DNA from: Lophium mytilinum
Taxonomy: Eukaryota; Ascomycota; Dothideomycetes; Mytilinidiales; Mytilinidiaceae
DNA length: 64,000 nucleotides
Direction of reading: 5' to 3'
NCBI GenBank assembly: GCA_010093605.1
Contig: MU004190.1
Span: 744,001 to 808,000, forward strand
Shown: positions 11,430-24,848 of the stretch, in pieces
Layout: each line of letters opens with the position of its first letter
How positions within the stretch are numbered: position 1 is the first letter of the stretch
Made by a program: the position numbers and the translations under genes
Notes under the pieces: model-generated
Told to the model about the DNA's origin: nothing
Seen by the model: the letters and a program-made list of their open reading frames with translations, nothing else
Database searches by the model: none

Positions 11430-12106
11430 GCTTTGGCCTACCCCTAGAATATTGCCCGAAATGACGGCAACAATCCCGGACAAGAACGACCCGAGAGCGC
11501 GGGATCTAACGCTGAACCATACTGGGTTATGTCAGTCTTCGTGCTAGGCCCACTGCACTGGAATACACCACTCACGCGAAACTGCAACTGTGTTAGCTAT
11601 ATGCTCAAAATACTTGAGGAATACGGAGAGCTTCTTACGATAAGTGAAAAATACGGCCTCTGCGAAGACAGCTTGCCCAATCCAGAGCACAACTAGCAAG
11701 AAGTTCTTCGTGAAGAACAATCGCACTGTCTTCTTAATCCCGAGCAACGGGTTATCCACAATGTCCAAATGCACCTGCTTGCCATCCTTCCTTTGAACTT
11801 TGGATGGCCTATTCAGCAGTAGGGCAACGAACGGCCCAGTAGCTTGCAGAGCAATGAAGATAAGAAAAACCGTATACGAGACTTTGCCGGCTTGGTTATT
11901 CTTCGCGTTAATTCCCAGGTTGATGGCACCACCTAAGATCTGCCCAGATAGACGATAGGTCAACCAATAGCCGAGTGCTTTGCCCTAGAAAGAAGGTCAG
12001 TAGGCTTAGAGTTACGAGTTGATCCAGACAATTATAACCCACTTTATTCCAAGGTTCCGGATACGCGATAGCAATAGCAGCTTCGGCCATCCAAAACACT
12101 CCCGCA

Positions 12107-12311
12107 TGTGATATTTCCGATCACGTGATGTAAGAATTTGAAGGACAATAGATATTAATTCTATATAGAAATCTAGCTAGGCTATATATATATTGGGGAG
12201 GCCTATATAGGCCTTAATTATACTAGATCTATATAGAAAAGCGTTTCTATAGTAGATCTATATATTACGTGTATAATATCTAAATATTAACTATATATTA
12301 AGAATTCTATA
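12107..12311 (-). repeat. Left LTR (3' LTR of the minus-strand element)
   Basis: 205 bp that aligns end to end with 21632-21836. Both copies share the central stretch TTGGGGAGGCCTATATAGGC. The outermost ~45 bp next to host DNA keep ordinary base composition (including ATCACGTGAT near 12124), while the inner end is TA-rich. Confidence 0.92.
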
Positions 12312-15300
12312 TTCTCCCCTTCTAGATCTAATTTACTATTAAATTATGTTTATAATAGTATGTTGCGCTTACTACTTTATACTATGCGCTATTAGTATAT
12401 TAGGCTATTAGCTTCTTTAGAAGCTTTAAAGCTTCTAGGGGTATATAATACTATAAGAGGTGCGTTAGCAGGCGGTAATATTATAGTAATATGCCCGAGA
12501 GGGGTTTAGAATTCTTTAGAGGCCTACTGCTATATTAGTAGAGGGGATAATAAAGGTATTAGGATATTTAATAGCTTAATAGTAAGGAAGAATTAGAAGA
12601 GATTATAAAGTGTTTATAATAGAGGGAATTATAAGGTAATATAAATATTAGCATGCTAGCGCGCATTAGGTTCTAATGCGCAATTAGAGCTATAATAGCT
12701 AATAATAGGCTTATTAGAGATCTTATAAAGTCCCTTATAATCTAGTAAGAAGCTTATAATCTTATATAGGTTTAAGAAGCTGTTAGTGCATTATAGAGCA
12801 GTAAGTAGTAATCTAGAAGTAATAGATTTAAGAATCTAGAGTATATATAAGGCCTTCTTAACACTCTTACACTCTTTCTTCTATACTTAACTTTCTTCTT
12901 TAAGGTTTAAGCTTCTCTTAGCTTTAAAGGTTTATTAAAGACTCTTATAGCTTCTCTTCTTATTACTATTATCTTTTCTTTATTAATTCTTTTATTAGGA
13001 CTCTCTCTCTCTTAGCTTCTAGGCTACTTCTTCTTACTCTAAGTTAGCGTTATAATATTACTTAATATCTAGCTAGGTTCTACAGCCTCTAGCTTGCTCT
13101 ATAGAAGAGGTAGAGATAATAGAGGTAATAATTCTTTAGACCCTAGCTATAGTTGTAAGATTCTACGCTCTTATAAATTCTTAGGTATCTTAGCTTATAA
13201 AGCCTTATAGGCCTATAATAAGTTTCTAATAATAGTTTAGCTCTTTCTCTTAATAAAGCTAATAAGATCTAGTTACTATTATACTTATATTAATTATTAA
13301 CCTTCTAATAGTCTAGAGGTTCTATAATCTATGCTATGCATAGCTAATAGCCTTTAATAACTCTATTCTACTTTCTTAAGCCTTCTAATGCTACGCTGTA
13401 GCTTCTAATTATCTAAACTATACTAAATACCCCCTAAAGTTTAAAGGTAGTAGTAGAGCTTAGAGGAATATACTACTTTAAGAGTTCCTTAGCAATATTA
13501 GAGATAATAAACTAATTTTAAATAAGAACTATAGCTATAATTTACGCTTTATAGGGCTTCTTAAATAGTATTTAGGCTTAAGAGTAGATTATAGTAAGAA
13601 TTCTAGGGCTTCTCCTGCCTTTAGAGCCTGCAACTACTGCTTAAAAATATTCTTAGAAGGCTGTTAGTTTAGCGAATATATTTAGGCTTATAATCTAGAT
13701 AGTTCTCCTCTCTACTAAGGATTCTGTATAGAATGTTATTAGTAGAGTAGTAAGGGGACTTATTTATTCTAAGGTAAGTTTAGCTTTACTTTTAGAGTAT
13801 CTTAGAACTTAGCTAATACCTATTATAGAAGGATAGACTCTAATAGCTTATTAGAAGACTACTAGGGCTTACATTTAATAAGGTTACTATAATATTACTA
13901 AGTTTATATCTTCTCTTTGCGACTAAGAATCTCTTAAGAACCTAGCTAAGAATATAGTGCGCTTAGCCTTAGCTATATAGCTGCTAATAGAATTAATTTA
14001 AAGGAAGACTACTATACTACTATATAATCTAGATATTTCTTATACTTCTAAATCTCTAATAGCTTAATATTACCTATAGGGCTCTAGTAGTACTTCTACT
14101 TAGGCTTCTAGTTTAAGATCTAGCTTCTAGTAATTATCCGCAGCTGCATTAGGTTTAGAAAATACGGCTGCTTTAGGTTCTAGCACTTAAGGTTTAAGGT
14201 AATACTCCCTAACCTCTTCTACTTAGCCTTTAACTTCTCTAACTTCTTTAACCTCTTATTATTCTTCTTTAAGTTCTCTATAGCGCTTCTAAGAGCCTAC
14301 TCCTAATATACTATTAAGCCGCCGCTTATTCTAGTTATCTATTAGTAATAATAATAACTCTACTAGAGAGACCCCTCTAAACTCTACTTAGTGTTAGATA
14401 GGCTCTTTAAATACTATTCTCTAGAAGAACAGGGCTAGCAAGCATAGCTAAAATATATTAACTTAGAGCGCGCCTCTAAAACAGCCTTAGAAGGATAATA
14501 ATAGCTATTCTAGTAGTAGTAGTAGCTATAGAAGTTCTAGTAGAAGGAGTCCTAGTAGTAAAATAGCTACCTAGAAGAACTAAGAGTATATTAGCTTAGC
14601 TAGTATTAATAGAAAAGCGTTAATTTTCCCTTCCCTTCTAGATGTAAGAAGGGTTAAGTGCAATAAAAGTATAAGCTTAGCTTAGTTAATCTCTAATATA
14701 GGTTCTTAAATTTATTATCTTTTTAATTCTCTAAAGATAAAATATGGCTAAATAAGTAATAATAAAGAATTAAACGCTTGAATCTAAATTAATAAAGGAA
14801 ATCTAGGTAATAAATATATAGAGTTCTTCTAACACTCTATTAGCTTAGAATAGAAGCGCTATTTAAGCTCTCTTGCGCTTTCTTCCGCGTAACTCTATAT
14901 TAAGAGCTTAGGTAGGTTGTATTATAGGTGCATTAAAATTGCTATCTAAATCTAACTTATAATTACTGCTAGCATTCTTATTATCTTTAATATCTATTAT
15001 GCTAGCATTACTGCTGGAGGAGCTCTCTAATTAAATATTAGAGTTAGTATTCTTATCTAAGGACTTATTATTTATGCGCATTTTAGTATCCTTAGCTCTT
15101 AAGTTAATCCCTTTATCCTGTAGCTCTATAGTATTATTAGTTTAAATAATAGCATTACCCCTCGGCTATATAATAATAGTATCCCTATTATACTTATTAT
15201 TATCTTAGTGCGCAGCATTAGATAATTAGATAGCAGCATTTACACTCTTAGGTGTTCTATTACTATCTTAAGCTATTTCTAATAGTTTCCTATTATTAGC

Positions 15301-18300
15301 ATCTATGGCTAGCACTAATGCATTATTAGGTTATTCTATAGGTGCTGCGTAATTACTAGTTCCCTGCAGAATATTAAGCTTATCTTAACTTATCTCCGGC
15401 TTATATATATAAACTTCCTAATAGATATTTATAGTAGTCTTGCCTACATCTTTATATTATATAACTATAAAGCTAGTAACCTATACTAGTATAATAGTTA
15501 ATTAACCCTTCTTAGGTTTCTTTTTCTTAGTAGCCTATTAGTCTCTCTTAAGAACTCTCTCTTTAAAATCTCTTAGTATTTAATATAGCTTTAGTTTAGG
15601 CAGTTTCTAAGCATTCTTCTCCCCTTTCTAGAAGAGCTCCGCGCCCTTATACTGCTATTTTAATTAATACTTAGTAATCTTCTAATTCTATTCTACTTTA
15701 GAAATTATAGTAAACTTAGACTATAGCTTTCTATTAGCGTTGTCTGCATCTAATACATCCGCGATAGCGTTATTACTAGGTTTAACTTCTTCTTAATATG
15801 TAGCACGCTCTTTATTAGTATTATTAAAATCCTCTTAGTTCTAAAGTGCTTAGTTATCTTCTAATACATTATTAGAATATTCTAAGCTATATTTAGGGTC
15901 TTCTTAGTTCTAAAACTTTATATAAGCATTAATGCGTGCATTTACTAACCTATCGCCGTAAATAAGGTTCTTTAATACTTAATTAGTAGGCGTTTAAAGT
16001 ATATAGGTACTAAGAGGATAAGTAGTAATAATCTTAAATAGACTAAACTATTTTGCTCTAAATTTCCTCTTAACCTTATTTTAAAGGAGTACCTAGAAAC
16101 TAATCTTTTATTAAGTAACTAGGTGCTTCTTAGATAGAGGTTATAGATCCTATAGGCCTGCTATAATTACTTTCTTTAGTAGCTAATCTTCTACTAGTGC
16201 GCGCGCGTGTTAAACTTTCCTAATGCGGGCTAAATAATACTCTAATTTAGCTTCTTTATCTGCAGTCTTATTAAGAGCCAGTACTAAAGTATTATTAGGT
16301 ACTTAAGGACATCTACTATATATAAGGTAGTAGGGAGTATAGCTATAGAAGGTATTCTAAGTATATATTATATATACTATAGCCGGCAACTAGGTATTCT
16401 ATATAGCTATATCTTAATTAATTATTAGCTTTATAAGGATATTCCCTAAGACTCTATTAAGCCTCTCTACCTTACTGTTTATCTAAGGGTAATACGGCGT
16501 TATAATATTATAGTAAGTCTTAATAAGCTTTTATAGTGCTGTAATAACTTTAGAAAGAAAGTTTAAACTATTATTAGAAGTAAACGCTGCTAGGGGTCTA
16601 TACTAGTAGTAGATTCTTTTATAGATAAATATTACTATAGTCTTAGCTTAAGTATTAGAAAGCGCTGCAGCTTTAGGCCAACCTATAGTGTAATTAATGG
16701 CAGTAATAATCTAGTAATTTCCGTGGATTAATTATAGTAATCTACTAATTAAATTAATGCCCTATTTATTAAATAGATCTTAATCTTTAACCTAATAAAA
16801 TATTAGTTTATAAATAATCTTTCCCTTCTACACTAGCTAGCATAAGGTATACTTGTAAGCGTATTTATTAGTATTATAACTTATTATTGGCCACTAGCTG
16901 TATACTTGCAGGGCCTCCTGCATGCCGCAGTATATAAAGTGGCCTAGCCGGTGGGTTCTATTAAGAACCTATTAATAATAGAAAGGTGTAATATATAGTA
17001 TAGTATTCTTAAGGGTATATAAATCTAGATTACTATTAGGTTTATAGAAGTAATAGCGTAGTTCTTCTTTTAGAATTATAAAGTTCTAATATAGGGACGG
17101 ATGGATTCTTTAGTAGTAAAGCTGGTATTATTTTAATTTAGCCTTTAATAGCTGTTTAGAGAGAGTAGGCTTAAGGCCTATTATAAGAAACTTCTTTAAA
17201 TCTTTAATATACTCTATATTAGGATCTTTATTCTTAGAGAGGGCTATAAGGTGTTCTTAGGCGAAATTAGGGCGCCTACTAATTATGTCCGGCACTATTA
17301 TAAGGGCTTCTAAGTAATACTATATTATAGGGTTATACTACTAGAAATTCTTAATCTATTAAGTAAGCCTCGGTGAGGCTTTCTTAGTGGTTTATAGGTA
17401 TTGTAATAAGTAGTAATTAGTTATAATTATTAATTCTTTCTCTTAAATGTAGTATTGCTAAATTCTAAGCGCTTCTTTAATCGCTAGAAGTTCTTTTTTA
17501 TAAACTAGATAGTTTAATTTGGCTTTATTAAGCTTCTAACTGTTAAACGCAATAGGGTGCTACTTGCTATCTTCTCCTTGTTAGAGAAGGACTATTCTAA
17601 TAGCAAAATTAGAAGCGTCTATTTTAATCTAAAAGGGCTTTAACTAGTTAATAAGGGCGAGCACAGGGCGTTTAATAAGCTTTCGCTTAAGGAAGTTAAA
17701 AGTAATTTAACAGCTAACGTTCTATATAATAGCTTAGTACTTTTTCTTTTATATTGCGGCGTTGCTTTTCTTTAGAAGCTTATAGAGAGGTGCTAATATA
17801 TAGGCAAAGTTCTTAATAAACTTTTAATAGTATATTGCTAGTCTAATAAACTATTAGACCTTATAGATATTAGTAGGAATAGGCTAATACTAAATAGCGT
17901 CTAGTTTATTAGTTATTAGTTTTACGGTTCTGTAAGAAACTATATAGCTATAGAACTTAATAGTTTCTTAAGCAATTAAGTACTTATTAGTTTTAGTAAA
18001 TAGTTGTTCCTTTCTAAGAGCTTTAAATAATAATTAGAGGTAGTTAAAATACTCTTCTAATATTTCTAAAAACACTATAATATCGTCTATATAGATAAGC
18101 ATAAATTAATATAGGTATAGTTATAAGGTGTTATTTATAATAGCTTAAAAGGTGGCAGGAGCGTTGCAGAGACTAAAGGGTATAACTAGGAATTTAAATT
18201 TCCCTTTAATTGTGTTAAAAGCAGTCTTATAGATGTCTAATTAATAAATGCGCAGCTAGTAATATCTAGAGGTTAAATTAATCTTAGTAAAGAACCTAGC

Positions 18301-21300
18301 CTTCCTGAATAACTATAGGCAGTTATTAATGCGTAGTAGAGGGTAGGTATTCTTCTAGGTTACTAGATTAAGTGCTCTATAGTTAATATATATTTACTAC
18401 TTACTATTTAGCTTTAGAATAAAAAGAACTAGAGATCTCTAGGCACTAATAGACTCTTAGATAAGGCCCTATTCTAGCAGCTTATAGATCTATTAGGTCT
18501 ATTCTTCTATTTAATAATATAAGAGGTAGTATGCAGTATTATTTACTGGCTTTATATCTCTAGTATTAATTAGATAGTTATATCTGCGCTTAGGCGGTAG
18601 AATGTTAGAGAGGATGTTATAGAAATAAGGTTTATACTCTTTAAGAAGCTCTTAGAACTTCTCTTATATAGGAGTAGTAATATAATTAATTAGGGGTAAT
18701 AAATTCTTATCTTTTAATAGCGGATTGGTGCCAGGTTATAGTATCTAATCCGGCGTTAGTTTATTAGAAGCTTTTACAATATAAAGGTAAGTGGAATTAA
18801 GCTTATCTACTAAGAGCCTCTTATACTCCTAATAGGATATTATATTAATAAAACCCTAGTGTTTTAGTTTAGAGAGACTAAGGTCTATAATAGGGCTTAA
18901 TATATTAAGCTAATAAGCTACCGGTTTAATCTTTAGGTTGCGGCTAACCTGCGTTTGCAAGGTAATGGAATTAGTAAAGAAGTTAATAATAGCTTAGTAT
19001 TACTGCAGCCAGGTTATACTAAGGATGTATTAATACCCTTTAAGGTCTAGAATATGTGCAGTTAGAGTACCTAATAGCGTATAGATCTTAAATAGAATCT
19101 CTAAGGCTTTTATACTAATTATAGTTGCATCTAAGAGGAGTTTAACTATCTTAGGGGCTATTATTTTAATATTCTTTAGCTAATATTAAGTATGCTTTAA
19201 TAATATGTAGACGGAATTAGCGCTATAGTTAATTAAGAAGGTAGTCCTTTTCTAATAGTTAGACGGTCCTAAAGTTCCCTTATATTCTAAAAGATATTTA
19301 CCTAGGGAGTTAAGGTAGTAGATTCTTTCTTCTATTAATTTAATAACGATTTAGTTAGAAGGATTATTAAAGGGCGGCTAATCCTTTTCTATTATAAGTT
19401 TATAAAAAGTAGAAGTCTTGTCTTTTAGGTTAGTTAGTTGCTCTAAGGCTACTAACCCTTCTAGTTTTCTAACGGCTTCTTAGCTAGCTAAGTATAGTTG
19501 CGTTTAATATAGCCCTTCTTACTATAATTATAGTACTTACGTGTGTTAGTATTCTATTAAGTAGTACCTTTACTGCGTCCGCTACAGCCTTAACCGCGTT
19601 CTTAAGATCTAGTAGTATTTCTACCTTTAAAGGCGTTAAGTTTAGCGTTATCTTTAGTGTCTAGATATTTATATTTATTAGGATTAATATTAGTTTCTTA
19701 GAAGTAATTATTATCTAATTCTTTATTAGCCCTAGAGATAGCATTAAGGCGGCCCTAATAGTCTCTTGTTCTCTTATACTAGGAGATTTAATACTTATTA
19801 GTAGTAGCGACCTACGCCATCTATTTATTAAAATTAGGAGGGGCCTACGCTTAGGCGTTAATATGAAACTTAAGGCTAGGTTTTAAACCTGCGCGGGCAC
19901 GTTAATATACTTTAAGATTAGATAGAGCTATATTAAGAGGGTATATATAAGTAGCCCTAATAAGCTTATTAAAGAACTAATAAGTACTAGTTATCTATAC
20001 TATTTTATTAAAGCGGTATTAGCGTTGCTCTAGTATATCCGCGCTCTTATAGTGGCGGCTAAAGGTAGTAAAGAACTAATCTAATGTAGTAAACTTAGTA
20101 TTACCTTAGTAGTACTGTTAAATATTTTAGTTTTATTAAACGGCCATAGTTCTAGCTGTATAGCTGCCGGCCAGCTAAATCTTTTAAGTTTCCGGCATCT
20201 ACTAGTAAACCTATTAATAGGCGTCTGCTTATATAGTAATAAAGTTACGCATCTAAACTATCTAGATAGGGTACGCATTATTATTAACTTTACCTAACTA
20301 TATAGCGGGAGTCCTTATAAGGACTTTAGGTAGCGCTATTAAATAAGGTTCTCTTATAGCTAATATTCTCTTAAAGGCTTATTAAAGCTCTTATATAGTT
20401 TATTCTAATACAGGCTTATTATAGTCTAGCATTAGATAATCTAAGGGAGCGTTAGATAATAGACTCTAGAAGTTAGTAGCACTCTAAGAAGTAGGCTACT
20501 ACTAGGGGTTATCTAATATATTCTTAATACGGGTATAGTAATTAGGGACTATAGCTTATAGCTGCCCTAGTATAGTAGCCTGCTACTATTATATAGAAGG
20601 AGCTAATATAGAACTAAAGAGTTCTAGTTTCTAGTAATCTATTATATACTCTATTATAGGGGCTTAGAAGTATTAATAGCTATCTAAAGAAGGCGTAAAT
20701 AATAGCCCTTAATAGGTAAGCCCTAGATTATAGGCTAGGGCACTACTGTAAATAATTAGAGGACCTTAAACTAGTAGCTTAACGGGTTCTAGAGTAGCGG
20801 CCTGCTTAGCCTATAAGGCTAATATTAGGTTAGATAGATTATAAAATATAGTGCTAAACTAAGAGAGCCTTTAGAAGAGTCCTTAAAGGTTAGAAGGTAA
20901 TCTATTAGAATAATAATATCTATTACTAGATATAAAAGGAAGCTAAGGGTTATAGGACATCTAAGGATAAGAAAGAGTAGAAAAGAGTTAACGACTGCAA
21001 TATAATTAAAGTAAAGAGTAAGAAAAGGGTGCTAAGATAGTAATGTTAAGTTTTTTTCTTAAATGCTTTTTAATATCCTGTTAGAGAGGGAGGATTCTTA
21101 GAAGGACTTCTCTGCCTTCTTCTTATAATTAACTTATAAGGATTTCTAATTGCTATATAATTATTAGGCTCCATTAAGCTATAATATTATTCTTCTCGCC
21201 GTCCTGCTATTAATCTTGCTTCGGTAGCTAATAGGACGCGTAGTTAGTTGCGTAGAAGTGTTAAAAGGGATAGGAAAATCCCGCAGTAATATTCTAGCTA

Positions 21301-21631
21301 AGGGCTCTTTAGACCTATACTGTTTAATTTTTATAAGGATATTTATAATAGGCGGTTATACTATAACGCCGGCCTAATACTAATTAGGGGCTATTATTAA
21401 TAGTTGTTATTAATCGCTAATTAGGTTAATTTTTAGAAACCGTTAATACGGCTTAGTATTATTATAATAATCTAAAAATTCTACTAATTATAGGAGCTAA
21501 TGTCTTCTATTATTACTAAGGGTTAATTATAAGAATATAGCCTTAGCTAGCTCTATACTATTAAGTTTAAGGATCTAATAGCCCTCTAAGGAGGCCTTAG
21601 AGGCGGCTAGAACTGCAACTAAGCTACTAGA

Positions 21632-21836
21632 TATAATATTTCTAATTATATAATATAAGAATTTAGAGAATAATAGATATTAATTCTATATAGGAATCTA
21701 GCTAGGCTATATATATATTGGGGAGGCCTATATAGGCCTTAATTACACTAGATCTATATAGAAAAGCGTTCCTATAGTAGATCTATATATTACGTGCACG
21801 ACATCTAAATATCAACCGTATATTAAGAATTCCACA
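21632..21836 (-). repeat. Right LTR (5' LTR of the minus-strand element)
   Basis: 205 bp, the same length as the left copy. Here the host-facing end (about 21795-21836, ending TTCCACA) keeps ordinary composition and the element-facing end is TA-rich, the mirror of the left LTR. Confidence 0.92.
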
Positions 21837-22297
21837 TGCAGAGATACCACAAAGAGCAGCTCTAAAAAGAACGAACCATTCAGTCCTAAAGCGGTTATTA
21901 GTATAGAGGCCAGCAGCGTAGGGTGCGTATCCCAGCGTTCCAAATAGCAGCGCTCCCTTAATGCCAATGTATCTTACGAGCACACTCGAAAAGAGGCAAC
22001 CCAAGATCATCAAACAAAACGTGAGTGCGTTAGCGGAATTGATTAGATGCGGCGATGCAGCGCCACCCGCTCCAAGCGAGTTCATGGCACCCCATATTCC
22101 GGGTGCGGCGAAGTTGCAGAGGCCGAGAATGGTGATGTTGTAGAAGGTCGAGCGGTACCATTTTGCTTCAATCGGGTTAGCTTAGTCGCAATGACGGAAG
22201 TCGCTTCGGGGAACTTACTAGGGTGCGATCTATCCTCAAGCTGGGCATCGTCTCGAACGTGAGAGTCGGACTCTCGAGACTCTAAGGGAGTTCCCAT

Positions 22298-22954
22298 TTT
22301 GACATAGATAGAGCTGATGGCTCAATTAAAAAAATGGACCAACGCTGTTAGCCTCTTCCGAAACTAAACTGGTAACCAAAGGCAACAAACAGCTCAGTAG
22401 ATCTTTGGGTAGAACTTGAAGCTCGAGATACCCTGCACTTCAATTGAACTCTATGGTGCTGCTGTTGAATATATACACAGCAGATGTCATACACGCCACA
22501 GACGTTTAGCGAAGTCTCTGTCACACGAAGAATGTGCCAGGGACTGCACAGCAATCGCAGGGGTGTGAGCACGCAAGTATCGCGACATATCGAGCAAGCC
22601 CACAAGCCATGCGACCGTGTTCCGGCAGCTAAGCACGGAATATTCTCCCATCTGCTACCCTTGTACGAGCAAATGCCGAGATATGCCCATTCGCCGTAGT
22701 AGTTGTTTCAGCGTGAATAAACTGCAGTTGAGGTCTAGACCATCACGCCAGGAATATGTTTGACATTCAGCGCTTAAAAGCTCCCTCTTGTCTAAATAGG
22801 CGCAATCATGAGCCAGAAAAACCGAAAGAGTATTAGAGTTTCGAATGCAATATCAAAAATGCACATGTGAAAGTAATCTCGAAGCACTCATAAACATCGA
22901 GTCTCCCAATCTTGCAGCACAATCCGTGAGCCTGGTAGCCGGGTTCAGAGTGCA
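22298..22954. promoter_or_regulatory. Upstream region of the UNC93-type gene
   Basis: This 657-bp stretch lies between the start of the UNC93-type gene and the stop of the BVMO gene; both are on the minus strand. It should contain the transporter promoter and the BVMO 3' UTR. No specific site was identified. Confidence 0.5.
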
Positions 22955-24848
22955 TCAAGGCAGGTCCCACCAGCTTTCATGGAGATCCTTCACATTGATC
23001 TCTGATGGCAGCTTCAAATATGTCGTCAAATCGGCGCCCGGTTCAGTCTCACGCTTTGTATAGCCATTGCCAAAATACGCGAACCTGTTCCCGCTGTCGG
23101 TAACATACTCGTACTCCCAATCTTCCCATCTTGGATCACGACGAACGATGGTGATGTGTGCTGCACTGCCGGGCCATAGTCCGTGGATCCGGGCCCCTGG
23201 TCTACCACCGTTGTTCCAGGAGCTGCAATTGTCCGTAAGGACTGTTTTGGGAAAGAAAGCATCCGAATATTCGATGAAGTCATCCGCAGCTTTCTTGCTA
23301 GGAACGATGGTCTTGATGCCTTGCGATGAGACCTTTCGGAGGAGCTTAGCATGATAAGCGAGCTGAGTCTCCACGCTATGTGGCACTGTGCCGGAAGGCC
23401 CAGTGGCATGTGCGCCTGCGAGGATCAGAAGGTTTGGAAACCCTGGCGTGGCAAGTCCGAGATAGGTGTAGGGAAACCCAAACACGCCTCCGGGCCTCCA
23501 TGCATCCTTCAGGTCAATTCCGCGCGATTTCACAGAGAAGGGTGGTGCGAGATCAATGTTTGCGCCAGTCGCGCAGAAAATTGCGTCGTATTCGCGTTGA
23601 CTTCCGTCAACGGTCTCGATTCCGGTTTCAGTAAATCGCTTGATCTTGGTTTGGATGAATTCGACATTGTCCTGTATGATGGCTTCCAGGTATCCAGGCC
23701 CAGGGGTAAGACGTCGGCAATGGGGCGCGAAGTCCGGAATGAGACTAGATAATAGACTAGGATCCTTTTCGGTACGCTTCTTCATGATCTCGATGAATTG
23801 CTCTCTCATGCCTGCATTCTCTTCCGAGCCTCTTAGCATCGCCTTGAATCGCCTCCAGTACTTGACTTCGAGCTCTTTTCGGAATTTGAGATACGTCTCC
23901 GGGTCTTTGAATGATTCACGTTGCTCCTCCGGATATGGTTGTGGGCCGTCCACTCTCTCGTCTCCGGCCCATGAAGTTGCAATCCACGTAGGGTTTCGAG
24001 CGTAGTGGCCTACATGCTTCGCCGTCTTCTGCAAAGCCGGTGTCACCTGAATGCCGCTAGCTCCATTTCCAATAACGGCGACGGTCTTTCCCGCAGGCTC
24101 AAACGTGGTATCCCAATTCGAGGTGTGTCGCAGGAGACCCTTGAAGTCGTTGATTCCCGGATAGTCTGGGAGCTTCCAACGATTGAATCGTCCAATGGCC
24201 AAGATAACAAAATCGAACTTCTCGATGGAAGTCTTGTCAGTCTGCAGGTCACGCACCTTGACCACCCAGCTAGACTCCTTCTCTTCCCATTCTGCATCTT
24301 CGACATAACTTCCAAGCTTGATGTAGCGATAAACATCATGTTTGCGAGCTTGGGCTTGCCAGTAGTCGCGGATTTCCGGGCCTTGCGCGAACTGCTCCGA
24401 CCACTGCGTGTTTGGCGAGAATGTGCTCTGGTAAACGTGGGCTGGAATATCGCAGCGAACTCCAGGATAAACGTTTTCAAGCCACGTGCCACTCTATATG
24501 TTCAAGACAAGATAGTTAGAGACAGTCTTGAGGGCGATAAGCAAGGCTGAATCGTACCACATCCTGATTCTTCTCGAAGATACTCAGGTCAATGCTGGGA
24601 ACCTTTGCTGGCAATAGAATACCGGCTGTAACCCCAGATAAACCTGCTCCAATTACCGCTACTCTCAGCTTCCGTACATCGTCGATGCAGTGGTCCTCAA
24701 GCTTCAAATTGGACTTTGGATAATTCAGCGGCCCGTCTTGGGTTTTTGGCGGGGATGGAAGAATGGTCCAGTTGTCAAGTTTCTCTTCCACGGCTTTGAG
24801 ATGTGGCTCTTGCGTCGCCCGGATCGGGTCTTCAAGAGAAGGTGGCAT
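22955..24848 (-). CDS. Baeyer-Villiger monooxygenase (class B flavoprotein)
   Basis: FAD/NADPH enzyme of 609 residues that would insert oxygen beside a ketone or aldehyde carbonyl (or oxidise a heteroatom). Two exons, 24558-24848 and 22955-24493, with one 64-bp intron; they total 610 codons. Residues 67-72 (GAGLSG) form the FAD Rossmann motif. The exon junction gives SGTWLENVYPGVRCD, the usual BVMO core. Residues 214-225 (FKGLLRHTSNWD) match the type I BVMO fingerprint FxGxxxHxxxW(P/D), and GNGASG at 239-244 is the NADPH-binding Rossmann motif. Length and the N-terminal extension suit fungal cyclododecanone/phenylacetone-type BVMOs. It starts the minus-strand arm of the cluster and faces the MFS gene across a shared upstream region. 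Confidence 0.93.

Larger units (their letters stand above)
12107..21836 (-). mobile_element. Ty3/gypsy-like LTR retrotransposon, heavily RIP-mutated fossil
   Basis: A 9.73 kb element bounded by two 205-bp LTRs (TG...CA ends) and inserted in an UNC93 gene exon. Flanks are CGCA (12103-12106) and TGCA (21837-21840), a likely 4-bp target duplication with one difference. It reads on the minus strand: the 5' LTR is the right one, and a polypurine tract (AGAAGGGGAGAA on the minus strand) abuts the left LTR near 12312-12323. Recognisable parts: a CCHC zinc-knuckle region near 19.5 kb (gag), reverse transcriptase with a YIDD box near 18.08-18.10 kb, RNase H near 17.3-17.8 kb, and an integrase-like HHCC region near 16.8-17.0 kb. 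The RT-RH-IN order is that of Ty3/gypsy. About 3 kb at 12.3-15.4 kb is unassigned. It is broken many times over. LTR differences are almost all RIP-type transitions, so they cannot date it; the clean host exons argue for a fairly young insertion. Confidence 0.9.
10766..22297 (-). pseudogene. UNC93-family MFS-fold transporter gene split by an LTR element
   Basis: Host membrane transporter of the UNC93-like (DUF895) group. Exons read: 22219-22297, 22165-21837 (interrupted), 12106-12043, 11984-11639, 11576-11596, 11442-11521, 11163-11383 and 10766-11108. Apart from the insert they add up to 493 codons when one copy of the 4-bp target duplication is counted. Typical segments: TFYNITILGLCNFAAPGIWGA, LVRYIGIKGALLFGTLGYAPY, TEWFVLFRAAL, AEAAIAIAYPEPWNK, YRLSGQILGGAINLG and WFSVRSRALGSFLSG. 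About eleven hydrophobic spans are seen. Every host exon is still open and not TA-enriched, so the only evident lesion is the insertion in the middle of exon 2. It lies between BVMO and FMN monooxygenase copy A, which suggests a role in uptake or efflux of their substrate or product. Confidence 0.88.

Noticed and set aside
12107-21836. Ty1/copia assignment for the LTR element
   Set aside because: The order reverse transcriptase, RNase H, then integrase toward the 3' LTR is that of Ty3/gypsy; copia elements have integrase before reverse transcriptase.
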